Of a stretch of DNA of 64,000 nt, positions 35,212-44,904 are shown piece after piece. A model generated the notes under the pieces. That model saw only the letters and a list, made by a program, of their open reading frames with translations. It made no database searches and had not been told where the DNA came from. The DNA comes from Grimontia celer (GTDB lineage: Bacteria; Pseudomonadota; Gammaproteobacteria; Enterobacterales; Vibrionaceae): the NCBI RefSeq assembly GCF_900055185.1, contig NZ_FIZX01000001.1, positions 2,108,001 to 2,172,000 of the forward strand, given 5' to 3'. The position numbers were made by a program, and so were the translations under genes. Numbering within the stretch: the stretch's first letter is position 1; every line of letters begins with the position of its first letter.

Positions 35212-36306
35212 TTAGCCATGAAGAGTGTTGCGATATAATTTAGTCATTGTGCTAATACAGACTTCCCAGGAGTAATGCCTATGCACATTATCACACCCAT
35301 TTTTGCCCATCTTTAGCCTTAATTCATGGTTTACAACTAGCTTTTTTAGCGCTAGAGCAGCAGAACTGTGATCTTGTTTTGGTACGACAAAACCTGTCAC
35401 ATTATCTATTGTGACCTCTGCTAAACCATCTGCATCTGATACGACAACTGGAAGTTCCATAGCGCCGGCTTCTAACACCGCCACACCAAAGCTTTCACTC
35501 TTGCTCAGCGCCACAAAAATATCAAAGTTATTTAGCTGGTTAGGGACTGCCTCATGCGGCACTTGCCCAACAAACTTTACTGAATCGTCTACACCCAACT
35601 CATTACACAATGCAACCAATTGATTGGTCTGTTCACCACCGCCAACTAGTACCAACTCAACATCTTGGTTACTAGTTTCAGCATCGTTTGATAACATTTT
35701 CTTAAGTTCAGCATAAGCGTAGATTAGTGTGTCAATCCCATAAATAGGCTTCATCGTTTTAACCGTGCCTATTACTACTTTGGAAACATTTTTTAATTTT
35801 TCGCGTTTGCTAGTAAACAGATCCACGTCTACTCCAAAAGGTGTGACCTTAATATCTTCAAGTCTTAAATTGGTTGAAAGTTCAATCACCTTTTCGGCCA
35901 TACACTTACTCGTTGATGCAATATGGTCCGCTGAATCCAAGTTTTTTCTTACTATATTTTTGTGGATCAGTGACTTATAGGGAAAGCTGTAAACATCGCT
36001 TCCCCAGACCGATAAAATGTACGGATGAATATTGATAAGTCTAGCAGTAGTACCATAGCCACTTGCATAGTGTGCGTTAATAATGTCCGGGCTAATCTCT
36101 TGGATTAGTTTCCTAGCTTTTCGCGCATTTAGGTAATAACCAAGCATTCCCCGATATGGCAATAAATGAACATGGACACCGTCTGAAAAAGGATCAACAA
36201 TAGGATGTTGACTAATTACATGAACTGTATGACCAACTGCACAAAAACCATTTGCCCATTGTACGGTATGAATTGAAGACGCCGCAGATAATAATACGAT
36301 TACCAT
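35212..36306 (-). CDS. Family 4 glycosyltransferase
   Basis: A 364-residue GT-B glycosyltransferase. It has an N-terminal sugar-acceptor half (VLLSAASSIHTVQWANGF), the central PDIINAHYASGYG and VWGSDVY, then the donor half with VELVLVGGGEQTNQLVALC, VKFVGQVPHEAVPNQLNNFDIFVALSKSESFGVAVLEAGAMELPVVVSDADGLAEV, the EX7E motif of family 4. One of three GT4 enzymes in the operon. The start overlaps the wzy stop by one base. Donor and linkage unknown. Confidence 0.85.
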   Translation of the reverse strand: MVIVLLSAASSIHTVQWANGFCAVGHTVHVISQHPIVDPFSDGVHVHLLPYRGMLGYYLNARKARKLIQEISPDIINAHYASGYGTTARLINIHPYILSVWGSDVYSFPYKSLIHKNIVRKNLDSADHIASTSKCMAEKVIELSTNLRLEDIKVTPFGVDVDLFTSKREKLKNVSKVVIGTVKTMKPIYGIDTLIYAYAELKKMLSNDAETSNQDVELVLVGGGEQTNQLVALCNELGVDDSVKFVGQVPHEAVPNQLNNFDIFVALSKSESFGVAVLEAGAMELPVVVSDADGLAEVTIDNVTGFVVPKQDHSSAALALKKLVVNHELRLKMGKNGCDNVHRHYSWEVCISTMTKLYRNTLHG

Positions 36307-37598
36307 TAGTTATATTTATTCCCAACTTTTAATATAGAAAGAGCGAATCCAATAATAAGATAGTAAGTCAATATATAATGCACACCAGATGGCGCAAGCG
36401 ATGCTGGAATTGCGACAAACAATGATAGTGAGGCTGACTTACTATAGTAGCTGATTCTTTCCGAAGATATTCTTAACGATAACCTCCTCAATTTCTCTAT
36501 CATAGAAAAATAAAGCACAATAAAAATCACGAAGAAATAGACGCCAAAATCGACTAATAATTGAAGAAAGAAAAAGTGGAATGACTTAATTTTAAAATCC
36601 ATCTCAGTAAGCCTGGCCTCGATCCCACCAAAGCCCACACCAAAACCATTAGTATCAAATAGTTCTTTCAACCCAAAAGCATACGTAAATGCTCTCTTTG
36701 CTGTACTGTAAGTGGGGTCTATATCACCCGAAATAATAAGGCTCATTCCTAATCTTAAATGTTCTACTGAGGAATACATTCTGGATAAGGTTGGCACACT
36801 AGATAAATCGATAATGTATGGCAGAGCCAATAGAACTAGAAAAACTGCCATTATTGCAAATACCGTTGCAACTCGAATCAAAATATTTTTATAGTAAAAT
36901 GGGAGAAAAAGGAGCATACATAGAAATGCAATAAAGTGGGCTTTTGATCCTATCGCAACAAGAATCCAGGTGCAGACCGCCATACCGATAAAACTTATAG
37001 CTTTTTGCTTATGAAAGAAAAGAAATGGTGCTATCAACAGGGTAACAAAGCCAAAGTTGTTCGGATTATAGTTAAATCCAGTTGGCTTTGTTGATATCAC
37101 ATTTAGGACGTGCTCCGTAATGTCTCCAAGTGCTACTCCATTATATCCGAAATAACCGATATATTTTGAGTACGGACTTAGAGGATATCTAATGAGGCTT
37201 AGAGATTCTAGAAATCCAATCGCGAGGTTTAGAATTAACAATACACCACAGAATAAGAAAACTCTATCTAGGTTTTCTTCATCACCACAATACTGATAAA
37301 CTGATAATACGGTTAAGATACCACATAAAAAATAGAACTGATATCTCAACCAAACTGCCATATCAGGGTGCCAAAGAACTGATATAATGCTATAAACCCA
37401 TATCAATAAAAAAACATGGATATATCCAGACTTCTCAGCATTAACCTTATAACCAGATAATAATCTTGTTGCTGTAAGACAGAGCCATATCAAGGCTAAA
37501 ATGTGAAATAGATAGATACCGGAGTAACTGATAGCGTAGCCAAAGACTGCGGAACATGCTAACAACAGCCTAATGTCTAAAGGAATTCTTAAAAGCAA
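36306..37598 (-). CDS. wzy: O-antigen polymerase Wzy candidate
   Basis: A 430-residue membrane protein with about eleven to twelve segments and little conserved sequence, as is usual for Wzy. A long loop lies in the second half (about 270-345). It sits between glycosyltransferase genes of a cluster that has Wzx and Wzz but needs a polymerase, which is the main support. It would join O-units in the periplasm at undecaprenyl pyrophosphate. A+T-rich, like the neighbouring cluster genes. Confidence 0.72.
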   Translation of the reverse strand: MLLRIPLDIRLLLACSAVFGYAISYSGIYLFHILALIWLCLTATRLLSGYKVNAEKSGYIHVFLLIWVYSIISVLWHPDMAVWLRYQFYFLCGILTVLSVYQYCGDEENLDRVFLFCGVLLILNLAIGFLESLSLIRYPLSPYSKYIGYFGYNGVALGDITEHVLNVISTKPTGFNYNPNNFGFVTLLIAPFLFFHKQKAISFIGMAVCTWILVAIGSKAHFIAFLCMLLFLPFYYKNILIRVATVFAIMAVFLVLLALPYIIDLSSVPTLSRMYSSVEHLRLGMSLIISGDIDPTYSTAKRAFTYAFGLKELFDTNGFGVGFGGIEARLTEMDFKIKSFHFFFLQLLVDFGVYFFVIFIVLYFSMIEKLRRLSLRISSERISYYSKSASLSLFVAIPASLAPSGVHYILTYYLIIGFALSILKVGNKYN

Positions 37599-37702
37599 AT
37601 TTCGACCTTATAAGGCGATTTAAAAATCAACATGATAATCTTTAGTAGACATCCGTGAACACATAACATATTAGAATTTTTTAACTATCTCTAGCTGAAA
37701 AC

Positions 37703-38905
37703 TCAATCAACAATCTGTACTTCTTTATCTAAGCGTTCTTCCCATGTCCATAGCTTTGAAGAAGCAGTCTCTTCTACACCGCTAATCAATTTTTTGTATT
37801 CAGATTCATTTTCTATCAGAGATGCTAAATCTCTAGCTATCTGTTTATAGTCGATTGAAGTGGGATTATATATAAGTCCATTATATTTATGCTTAATCCA
37901 TTCACTTGTATCACCATTAGCCAGAGTAACAATAAGTCTTTTGGCTCTTATTGCTTCCAACAATGGATTACCAACATTTGAAGAGTCATACATAGACAAA
38001 AAGAAATCAGCTTGTTGTAAATTTTCAATAACATCTTTGTGTTTGAGAGCCCCAACAAAGTTAATATTTGATTCCATTTTTAACTCTTTCACTAATCCTT
38101 TTAGGTATTCACTTTGTTCGCCATCACCAATGACTTTATATTTTACATTTCCAAACCCTAGGTCTACTAACTCCTTTATAATGTAAATATTCCTTTCAAC
38201 TTTTTTCCAATGAACTAAACGGGAGATTGACATAAAAACAGGCGCTCTGCCTTCTTGAAAGAAGTTTTTGGAATGACTATGAGGCAAGAGATCAACGCCA
38301 TTTGGCCAAAAATGCATAGAGTATTCCTGACTTCCCTTTATTTTTTCGACAGCTTTATTTCCCTGGGTTCCATCATTGGTCATTATTAGAACATCTGATT
38401 TAGACCGGATAGCTAGCACATGGTCGATATTGAATAACACCCGAAGATACTGTTTGTTCTCAAACATCTCATTTAAAAAGGTTCCTTGAAATCTTGAGAC
38501 GATCTTCGTTTTTTTATTTAAAAAAATCTTTAATAAATTTACAGCTAAAACGCCTTGATACTCGTAACCGTAAACGACATCATAATCTTCTTTTCTGGAT
38601 AATTTTAATGCACTCATGAAAAGCTTTAAAACTACAACCATACTTGATATTTTCCCAAATAAAAGTGCAATCGCTCTTTTATTGGAAGATCTTATTTTAT
38701 CAAGTGGCCAGTACAACCGATGAACATTTACACCTTCTGGTATTATTTCTGACTCATAAAAATAGTTACCCGTACTTACGTTATCTCGAGCAACTATATA
38801 ATCCACCTTCCAGCCTTTATTAGCGTATGCTTCTGGTGTCTTTCTGATTACCTGAATGGACTTTTCTTTAAAATCAATAGCCGATAGAAAAAGGATTTTT
38901 TTCAT
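37703..38905 (-). CDS. Family 4 glycosyltransferase
   Basis: A 400-residue GT-B glycosyltransferase with an N-terminal acceptor half (ILFLSAIDFKEKSIQVIRKTPEAYANKGWKVDYI) and a donor half with APVFMSISRLVHWKKVERNI, YKVIGDGEQSEYLKGLVKEL, NINFVGALKHKDVIENLQQADFFLSMYDSSNVGNPLLEAIRAKRLIVTLANGDTSE. The canonical family 4 glutamates occur in the NPLLEA segment. Strongly A+T-rich. It begins one base after the stop of the acetyltransferase gene; donor sugar unknown. Confidence 0.83.
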   Translation of the reverse strand: MKKILFLSAIDFKEKSIQVIRKTPEAYANKGWKVDYIVARDNVSTGNYFYESEIIPEGVNVHRLYWPLDKIRSSNKRAIALLFGKISSMVVVLKLFMSALKLSRKEDYDVVYGYEYQGVLAVNLLKIFLNKKTKIVSRFQGTFLNEMFENKQYLRVLFNIDHVLAIRSKSDVLIMTNDGTQGNKAVEKIKGSQEYSMHFWPNGVDLLPHSHSKNFFQEGRAPVFMSISRLVHWKKVERNIYIIKELVDLGFGNVKYKVIGDGEQSEYLKGLVKELKMESNINFVGALKHKDVIENLQQADFFLSMYDSSNVGNPLLEAIRAKRLIVTLANGDTSEWIKHKYNGLIYNPTSIDYKQIARDLASLIENESEYKKLISGVEETASSKLWTWEERLDKEVQIVD

Positions 38906-38906
38906 T

Positions 38907-39422
38907 TCAAATTTTCTTAATCACTCTTGCAGGGTTACCCGCAATTACTAAACCACTGCCATCAAACGATTTTGTTACAACTGAACCAGCACCTATTATA
39001 CAGTTATTACCTATATTTACACCCGGTAATATAATAGCATTTGCACCGATCCAGACATTATCACCAATTATAATTCGGTTGGTATTTATCGTCTTTCTTG
39101 AGTCGTCAAAGCTATGATTCCCGCTAATTATTTTTACACCAGGGGCTAATAATAAACCTTTCCCTAAAGTTATACCATTTAGAGATTGAATATATAGAGA
39201 ACCACTAGACGAAAAACTCACTAGCGTATTTATATCATTTCTATCAAATTCCACTTTGTCACCAATAAATGTAGATGTGAAATTTACCGACACATTTATT
39301 TGGTGGTTAACTCTAAAGAGCCTTTGAACTATGAAGTTAACAAGTAGTTTACCAACACCCACCTTGTTAATGAAAAATGCCCGATCATACAAGTTTGATT
39401 TTCTCAAAATTTTTTTAATCAT
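38907..39422 (-). CDS. Hexapeptide-repeat O-acetyltransferase
   Basis: A 171-residue acyltransferase with the left-handed beta-helix fold: LLLAPGVKIISGNHSF, IIIGDNVWIGANAIILPGVNIGNNCIIGAGSVVTKSF and a C-terminal VIAGNPARVIKKI. The GNHSF segment contains the catalytic His of the NodL/Maa/WbbJ type, so it probably O-acetylates an O-antigen sugar. It overlaps the wzx stop by 4 bases. Confidence 0.8.
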   Translation of the reverse strand: MIKKILRKSNLYDRAFFINKVGVGKLLVNFIVQRLFRVNHQINVSVNFTSTFIGDKVEFDRNDINTLVSFSSSGSLYIQSLNGITLGKGLLLAPGVKIISGNHSFDDSRKTINTNRIIIGDNVWIGANAIILPGVNIGNNCIIGAGSVVTKSFDGSGLVIAGNPARVIKKI

Positions 39423-40666
39423 ATAGCTTTCGCTATCCTCGCAGATACAAATAGATACAACAAGTAAACTGTTACAAAAGATATTGAAATAGAAGCTATA
39501 GCCTCAGTGGAAGTATCTGATATTATTATACCTACCAGTACCATTATAAATAGCAATGACATGCCAAATAAATTAACCACTTGTTTCTGTGCTACATAGA
39601 TCATAAAGCTTAGAGGATTTACAATAAATCTCAAACATAGAGCAGGAATCAGAATTTTCGCATATGTACCAGACTCTTTCCATTGCTCTCCAAATATAAT
39701 TGAGAATAAGTCTTCTATATAAATATATAATACTAAAGATGGTGGTAATGAAATCAGAGTTAATGTTAAAAATGTCTTACGAAAAATACTTTTACAATTA
39801 CCATATGATTTATAATCTTCACTCGCCTTTTGTTTAAAAACATCTAAAACCGATGACGATATAAGCGTAATAGGAGCTTGTAACACTCTCTGAGTTAAAT
39901 AGTAATACCCGCTGACTGCACCACCAAATATAGATGCTAATAATATACTAGGCATTTGGTTTGCTGCAATATTAATGAGAGAAGAGGGAACATCAAACTT
40001 TGGAAAATCACTATACTTTCTCATGATAGAGAATAATTTTATCTTTTTTATCTTGAATGATTTCGGCTTAAGGCCGTCGCTACTCCTAAATAAAAATAGC
40101 AGCGAGAATATCTGCCCCATAAGGGTACCCACAATAAGTCCATATGACTGACCAAGCACCCCAAAACCTAGTTGGCTAAAGTTAGACGTACCACTTTGTA
40201 CGGTCCTATTTAGTGAAATCGTTTTGTATCTTTTCTTTCTATTCAACCAGTAATTCAGTGTTTGATAGGAGCCGGAAACAAAAATAAAAAATGGAACTAA
40301 ATATAGATACTTCTTTATTTTAGGCTTATCTAATAGAATAGATAGTGCATCTCCCGAAACTACCACAATAGCTAATATCACAACAGATAATAGTGAACAA
40401 ATAAAGAATGAAGATATTGCTACATAAAGTGCATCTTCATCTTTTTTTGGCAACATTATTGCCAATTCATATCTTCCTGTTGAGACCACACCTAGTATAG
40501 AGACAATAGCCATAAATATCGCAAACAGCCCAAATTCATCTGGCGAATATATCCTTGTCAAAATTGGGCTAATTGCAATAGGTATCGCTTGTGCTACCGC
40601 AGTGCCTGTCATCAAAGTTATTACATTCCTACTAAACTCTGATCTTGGTATTATTTTTCTTATCAT
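39419..40666 (-). CDS. wzx: O-unit flippase Wzx
   Basis: A 415-residue membrane protein with about twelve segments and the pattern of the oligosaccharide flippase family (GTAVAQAIPIAISPILTRIYSPDEFGLFAIFMAIVSILGVVSTGRYELAIMLPK at the N-terminus). It would flip the undecaprenyl-pyrophosphate-linked O-unit to the periplasmic face. With Wzz and the Wzy candidate it makes this a Wzx/Wzy-dependent cluster. A+T-rich. Confidence 0.88.
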   Translation of the reverse strand: MIRKIIPRSEFSRNVITLMTGTAVAQAIPIAISPILTRIYSPDEFGLFAIFMAIVSILGVVSTGRYELAIMLPKKDEDALYVAISSFFICSLLSVVILAIVVVSGDALSILLDKPKIKKYLYLVPFFIFVSGSYQTLNYWLNRKKRYKTISLNRTVQSGTSNFSQLGFGVLGQSYGLIVGTLMGQIFSLLFLFRSSDGLKPKSFKIKKIKLFSIMRKYSDFPKFDVPSSLINIAANQMPSILLASIFGGAVSGYYYLTQRVLQAPITLISSSVLDVFKQKASEDYKSYGNCKSIFRKTFLTLTLISLPPSLVLYIYIEDLFSIIFGEQWKESGTYAKILIPALCLRFIVNPLSFMIYVAQKQVVNLFGMSLLFIMVLVGIIISDTSTEAIASISISFVTVYLLYLFVSARIAKAI

Positions 40667-40731
40667 TTTATTCTAACAACATTGACAGTCTACTGCGGCA
40701 GGATGGTAAATGACTTAAAATCAAATAAAAA

Positions 40732-41814
40732 TCAGACAGTTAATAGAGCTTCAATTACTTTGTCTTGGTCATTTGTAGTTAAATACGGATGCATTGGTAA
40801 GCTGATAACTCTTTCTGCTAAGTTGTCACCAATAGGAAGAGTAATTGTTTTATCAGCTACAGCCGGCTGTTTATTAAGTGGTGTAGGGTAATGTACGGCA
40901 GTAGGTATACCCACACTTCCAAGTTTGTCTTGGACCAGTTTTCGATCATCTACAAGAATAGTATATTGCGCCCAAGCACTTAGGTTATGCTCTTCTATAA
41001 ATGGTGTAACAATATTTGCTTTGCGCTCTAATGACTTCGAATAGCGTTCCGCGACTTTGTTTCTAAGATTAATCTCATTAGAGCAGATATCTAACTTAGG
41101 CAACAAAATAGCCGCTTGCAGAGTGTCTAATCGACTATTTACACCTACTCTTATATGGTGATACCTGCGATCCTGTCCATGGCGAGCGATTTGACGCATT
41201 ATTAGAGCTAATTCATCATCATTAGTCAAAATCGCCCCACCATCACCATAACAACCTAGAGGCTTTGTCGGAAAGAAACTTGTACATGAGACTGTAGTCA
41301 AACTACCGGATAGTCTTTTCTTATATTTAGCTCCAAAGCTTTGCGCTGAATCTTCGATTACTGGAAGACCATGCTTCTCTGCAATTTTATTAATCACATC
41401 AAAATCTGCACATTGCCCGTAGAGACTGACAGGGATTATAGCTTTAGTCCTAGGAGTTATAGCAGCTTCAAGTTTATCTGGATCGATGTTATATGTTTTT
41501 GGGCATACATCTACATAGACTGGTTTCGCACCCAATAACGCCACAGTCTCGGCTGTAGCTATGTAAGTAAATCCAGGAGTAATGACTTCATCGCCAGGGC
41601 CAATACCGAATGCCATTTGGGCTATCTGCAAAGCATCAGTACCATTTGCAACAGTAATACAGTGTTTGACTCCACAGAACTCTGCTAGTTTGTCCTCTAG
41701 TTCGTAAACCTCGGGACCTAGTATGTACTTGCCATGAGCCAAAACTTTTTTGATGTTAGTATCAATTTCGTTTTTAATCAGTTCTTGCTGTGCAGATAAG
41801 TCAATAAATTGCAT
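40732..41814 (-). CDS. wbpE: Aminotransferase WbpE (3-amino-GlcNAcA)
   Basis: A 360-residue PLP-dependent DegT/DnrJ/EryC1/StrS-type aminotransferase. The PLP lysine is Lys184 in TSFFPTKPLGCYGDGGAI; GTDALQIAQMAFGIGPGDEVITPGFTYIATAETVALLGAKPVYVD and RHGQDRRYHHIRVGVNSRLDTLQAAILLPKL closely resemble Pseudomonas WbpE. It aminates UDP-3-keto-GlcNAcA to UDP-GlcNAc3NA using glutamate. It lies downstream of wbpD, tviB and the oxidoreductase in the same order of pathway genes. Confidence 0.92.
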   Translation of the reverse strand: MQFIDLSAQQELIKNEIDTNIKKVLAHGKYILGPEVYELEDKLAEFCGVKHCITVANGTDALQIAQMAFGIGPGDEVITPGFTYIATAETVALLGAKPVYVDVCPKTYNIDPDKLEAAITPRTKAIIPVSLYGQCADFDVINKIAEKHGLPVIEDSAQSFGAKYKKRLSGSLTTVSCTSFFPTKPLGCYGDGGAILTNDDELALIMRQIARHGQDRRYHHIRVGVNSRLDTLQAAILLPKLDICSNEINLRNKVAERYSKSLERKANIVTPFIEEHNLSAWAQYTILVDDRKLVQDKLGSVGIPTAVHYPTPLNKQPAVADKTITLPIGDNLAERVISLPMHPYLTTNDQDKVIEALLTV

Positions 41815-41867
41815 ATTCTAAACACTTCATTTAAATGGACTTAAAAATACTTATGATGGTACTTAAT

Positions 41868-42443
41868 CTAAAGTTTTTTTAAAGATCGACCTTCAAGCTT
41901 ATATATTTCACCTGTGTGGGGGCACGTTGCCTCGGAAAAGCCTTCTAGAGGTAATTCTAGTTGTTCTCCATATTCACTAATCCAACCTATTTGTTTGGCT
42001 GGAACCCCTACCATTAGTGCATAATCCGGGACACTTTTATTTACAACAGCACCCGCTCCAATAAATGAATACATTCCAATTGTAATACCACATACGATCG
42101 TGGAGTTAGCGCCAATTGTTGCACCCTTTTTAACTAACGTATCTAAATATTGATCTTTTCTTTCTATTAGAGAGCGAGGGTTATATACATTGGTAAAAAC
42201 CATGCTTGGCCCACAAAAAACACCTTCTTCAAGTTTAACATTATCATAAACCGAAACGTTATTTTGTATTTTGCAGTTGTCACCAATAACTACCTTATTA
42301 CCAACAAAGACATTTTGGCCTAGGGAAACTGAACTACCTATTTGTGCGCCTGAACATATATGTGCCCAATGCCATACTCTACTTCCCTCACCAATGACTG
42401 CACCGGTATCTATTATCGCCGTATCATGCTTGAAGTAATTCAT
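41868..42443 (-). CDS. wbpD: N-acetyltransferase WbpD
   Basis: A 191-residue left-handed beta-helix acetyltransferase. The run [16 protein letters not shown] followed by NNVSVYDN and [20 protein letters not shown] is characteristic of WbpD, which acetylates the 3-amino group of UDP-GlcNAc3NA to give UDP-GlcNAc3NAcA. The C-terminal [12 protein letters not shown] is also family-typical. Neighbours wbpE (53 bp away) and tviB (32 bp away) supply the other steps. Confidence 0.93.
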   Translation of the reverse strand: MNYFKHDTAIIDTGAVIGEGSRVWHWAHICSGAQIGSSVSLGQNVFVGNKVVIGDNCKIQNNVSVYDNVKLEEGVFCGPSMVFTNVYNPRSLIERKDQYLDTLVKKGATIGANSTIVCGITIGMYSFIGAGAVVNKSVPDYALMVGVPAKQIGWISEYGEQLELPLEGFSEATCPHTGEIYKLEGRSLKKL

Positions 42444-42475
42444 CTTTTCACCAAGAGTTATATTTAGATGATATA

Positions 42476-43750
42476 TTATAGTCTTAAATCGGCATCACCA
42501 ATATTAAGTACATGTTTTACGTCATATATAATATGAGAGTTTTTACCAAGCTTACGTAATTTATCTATACCCATACGCTTTGTCTCGCTGTGGTCCACAG
42601 CTAAGACAATTCCATCATAGAGCCCTTCTTCCAGCACATCTATTAGGTCTATGCCGTACTCTTCTTTCACTTCTCTTTTACATGCCCAAGTGTCGTACAC
42701 ATCAACTGACATATTAAAATCTTTTAATTCTCTTACAATATCTATAATTTTCGTATTACGGACATCAGGACAATCACCTTTAAAGGTAAAACCCATTATA
42801 AGAACTTTTGCCTCGTCAATATGGATTTTTTCACTAGCAAGCTTTTTAACAAGCTGTGTAGCTACATATTCGCCCATCCCATCATTAATTCTTCGGCCAG
42901 CTAAAATAACTTCAGGCCTATATCCAACCTCTTGAGCTTTGTGAGTCAAGTAGTAAGGGTCAACACTTATACAATGTCCGCCAACAAGTCCTGGTTTAAA
43001 TGGAAGAAAGTTCCATTTCGTCCCAGCTGCTTTTAATACTTCCTCAGTGTCTATATTTAACTTGTTAAATATTTTTGCGAATTCATTTATAATCGCAATA
43101 TTAAGATCTCTCTGTGTATTTTCAATAACCTTTGCAGCTTCAGCCACTTTGATATTGGAGGCTTTATGCGTTCCCGCATCAATTATTGATTTATATACAC
43201 AGTCAACAAACTCTGCTATTTCATCATTCGAGCCTGAAGTTATTTTTCTGATGGTTGTTAGCCTGTTAACCTTATCGCCTGGATTAATACGCTCGGGGCT
43301 GTAACCAGCAAAAAAATCCTCATTAAATTTAAGACCAGATACTTTTTCAATTATCGGTATGCAAACTTCTTCCGTAGCTCCCGGATAAACGGTTGATTCA
43401 AATACCACCACATCATTTGTCGATATGATTCGAGCTACAGCTTCAGATGCCTTCTTTAGTGGGGTTAGATCAGGAGAGTTATCATCTGTAATAGGTGTTG
43501 GAACAGTTACTACATAAAAATTACAGTCTTTTATTAGGCTAAGCTCACTTGTATAGCTTAGGTAAGATGCACTATTGAGCTCTTCGTTAGTGCATTCCAA
43601 AGTCGAATCTTTACCAGAGTTTAATTCTTCTACTCGATCTTGATTAATATCAAAACCAATTGTTGGATATTTTTTACCGAACTCTACAGCCAACGGTAAT
43701 CCGACGTATCCTAAACCAATTATACCAATTTTCAAGTTATCTAAATTCAT
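42476..43750 (-). CDS. tviB: UDP-HexNAc 6-dehydrogenase (TviB/WbpO type)
   Basis: A 424-residue nucleotide-sugar dehydrogenase: [27 protein letters not shown] at the N-terminus, [52 protein letters not shown] and the catalytic Cys in [21 protein letters not shown]. These match TviB and WbpO closely. Such enzymes oxidise UDP-GlcNAc or UDP-GalNAc to the uronic acid. With the Gfo/Idh oxidoreductase, wbpD, wbpE and wbpI nearby, UDP-GlcNAc to UDP-GlcNAcA is the likely reaction here, the role that WbpA plays in Pseudomonas. Confidence 0.88.
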   Translation of the reverse strand: MNLDNLKIGIIGLGYVGLPLAVEFGKKYPTIGFDINQDRVEELNSGKDSTLECTNEELNSASYLSYTSELSLIKDCNFYVVTVPTPITDDNSPDLTPLKKASEAVARIISTNDVVVFESTVYPGATEEVCIPIIEKVSGLKFNEDFFAGYSPERINPGDKVNRLTTIRKITSGSNDEIAEFVDCVYKSIIDAGTHKASNIKVAEAAKVIENTQRDLNIAIINEFAKIFNKLNIDTEEVLKAAGTKWNFLPFKPGLVGGHCISVDPYYLTHKAQEVGYRPEVILAGRRINDGMGEYVATQLVKKLASEKIHIDEAKVLIMGFTFKGDCPDVRNTKIIDIVRELKDFNMSVDVYDTWACKREVKEEYGIDLIDVLEEGLYDGIVLAVDHSETKRMGIDKLRKLGKNSHIIYDVKHVLNIGDADLRL

Positions 43751-43767
43751 AGTACATCCAGAACTCG

Positions 43768-44808
43768 CTATATATTAAGCGGTAAACCAATTTCTTTATT
43801 GTCTCGGGCTGATCGATAAGTGCTAATTAAAAGTTCCAGCGATTTCAAGCCCTCCCTACCATCAGTTTCAGGTTTAGCTTTACCTCTGAGTACATCGGCA
43901 ACATTTTGAAAGTATGGAGGATGCCCAAAACCATAAACTGATGTTGTTTGATAGTTAGCTTTATCAATCTCGGAGTCGTAGTCACATTCGTCTTCAAATA
44001 CCCACTCTTGAATTTCATTAACGGCTACTCCACCGATTCTAACTGAACCTCTCTCACCTAGAACTGTTATTGAACCTTCTAGGTTTTTTGGATACGTGCA
44101 CATAGTCACAGCCATGGATCCTAATGCCCCGTTACGCCACTTTATATTCACAACGCCCGTATCCTCCACCTCAATATCTCTGTGGGTAGATGTCATAGCG
44201 TGTATTTTTTCCACTGGCCCAATTAACCAGTGCATTAGGTCAACATAATGTGTCGCTTGATTCATGAAAGCGCCACCATCCATATCCCAGGTCCCCGACC
44301 ATTCAGCTCTATTATAATATTCTTGAGGTCTAGTCCAGAATACGTTGAGATGAACTAAGTGAATCTTTCCAAAACGTTTATCCTCAACAGCACGTTTTAG
44401 TAGACGTAGAGTAGAGTTTCTTCTATTTTGTTTAACTACAAAAAGTTTTACATTTGCATCATCGCAGGCTTTGACCATTGCTATGCCATCTTCCCACTTA
44501 GTAGCCATAGGTTTTTCAGTTATGACATTCACACTGGCCTTTGACGCTTTAATCGCCTGAGCAGCATGCAAACCACTAGGTGTACACAACGTCACTAAAT
44601 CCAGTTTTTCTTTTTCTAAAAGCCGTTCAATTGATGTATAGCCAGGTACTTTATATTGGTTCATGTGCTTTTCTAGTACCGATACATCGGTATCGCAAAC
44701 CGCAACAAGCTCATACTCGGATTGTAGCTGTTCAATTGAACCGAAATGGTTTTTCGATATACGGCCACAACCAACAACAGCAATTCTTATCTTTCTATTT
44801 TTAATCAT
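43768..44808 (-). CDS. Gfo/Idh/MocA oxidoreductase, probable UDP-GlcNAcA 3-dehydrogenase
   Basis: A 346-residue oxidoreductase: Rossmann motif [29 protein letters not shown], the EKPMATKW catalytic lysine segment and [21 protein letters not shown]. It is the only redox enzyme in the operon that could make the 3-keto intermediate needed by WbpE, the job of WbpB/WlbA. The N-terminus is not the usual WbpB form (NFALIGAAGYIAPRH), so it is a different branch of the superfamily; function is inferred from context. It is the second gene of the operon after wzz. Confidence 0.78.
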   Translation of the reverse strand: MIKNRKIRIAVVGCGRISKNHFGSIEQLQSEYELVAVCDTDVSVLEKHMNQYKVPGYTSIERLLEKEKLDLVTLCTPSGLHAAQAIKASKASVNVITEKPMATKWEDGIAMVKACDDANVKLFVVKQNRRNSTLRLLKRAVEDKRFGKIHLVHLNVFWTRPQEYYNRAEWSGTWDMDGGAFMNQATHYVDLMHWLIGPVEKIHAMTSTHRDIEVEDTGVVNIKWRNGALGSMAVTMCTYPKNLEGSITVLGERGSVRIGGVAVNEIQEWVFEDECDYDSEIDKANYQTTSVYGFGHPPYFQNVADVLRGKAKPETDGREGLKSLELLISTYRSARDNKEIGLPLNI

Positions 44809-44904
44809 AGTCCCACCAATATTTAATTTATTTTAGGGTTGAATTTAACTAAGTAATAACCATTGATTCTTTGTAAATGTCAACCTGAAGCTTTTATCTT
44901 TTGG

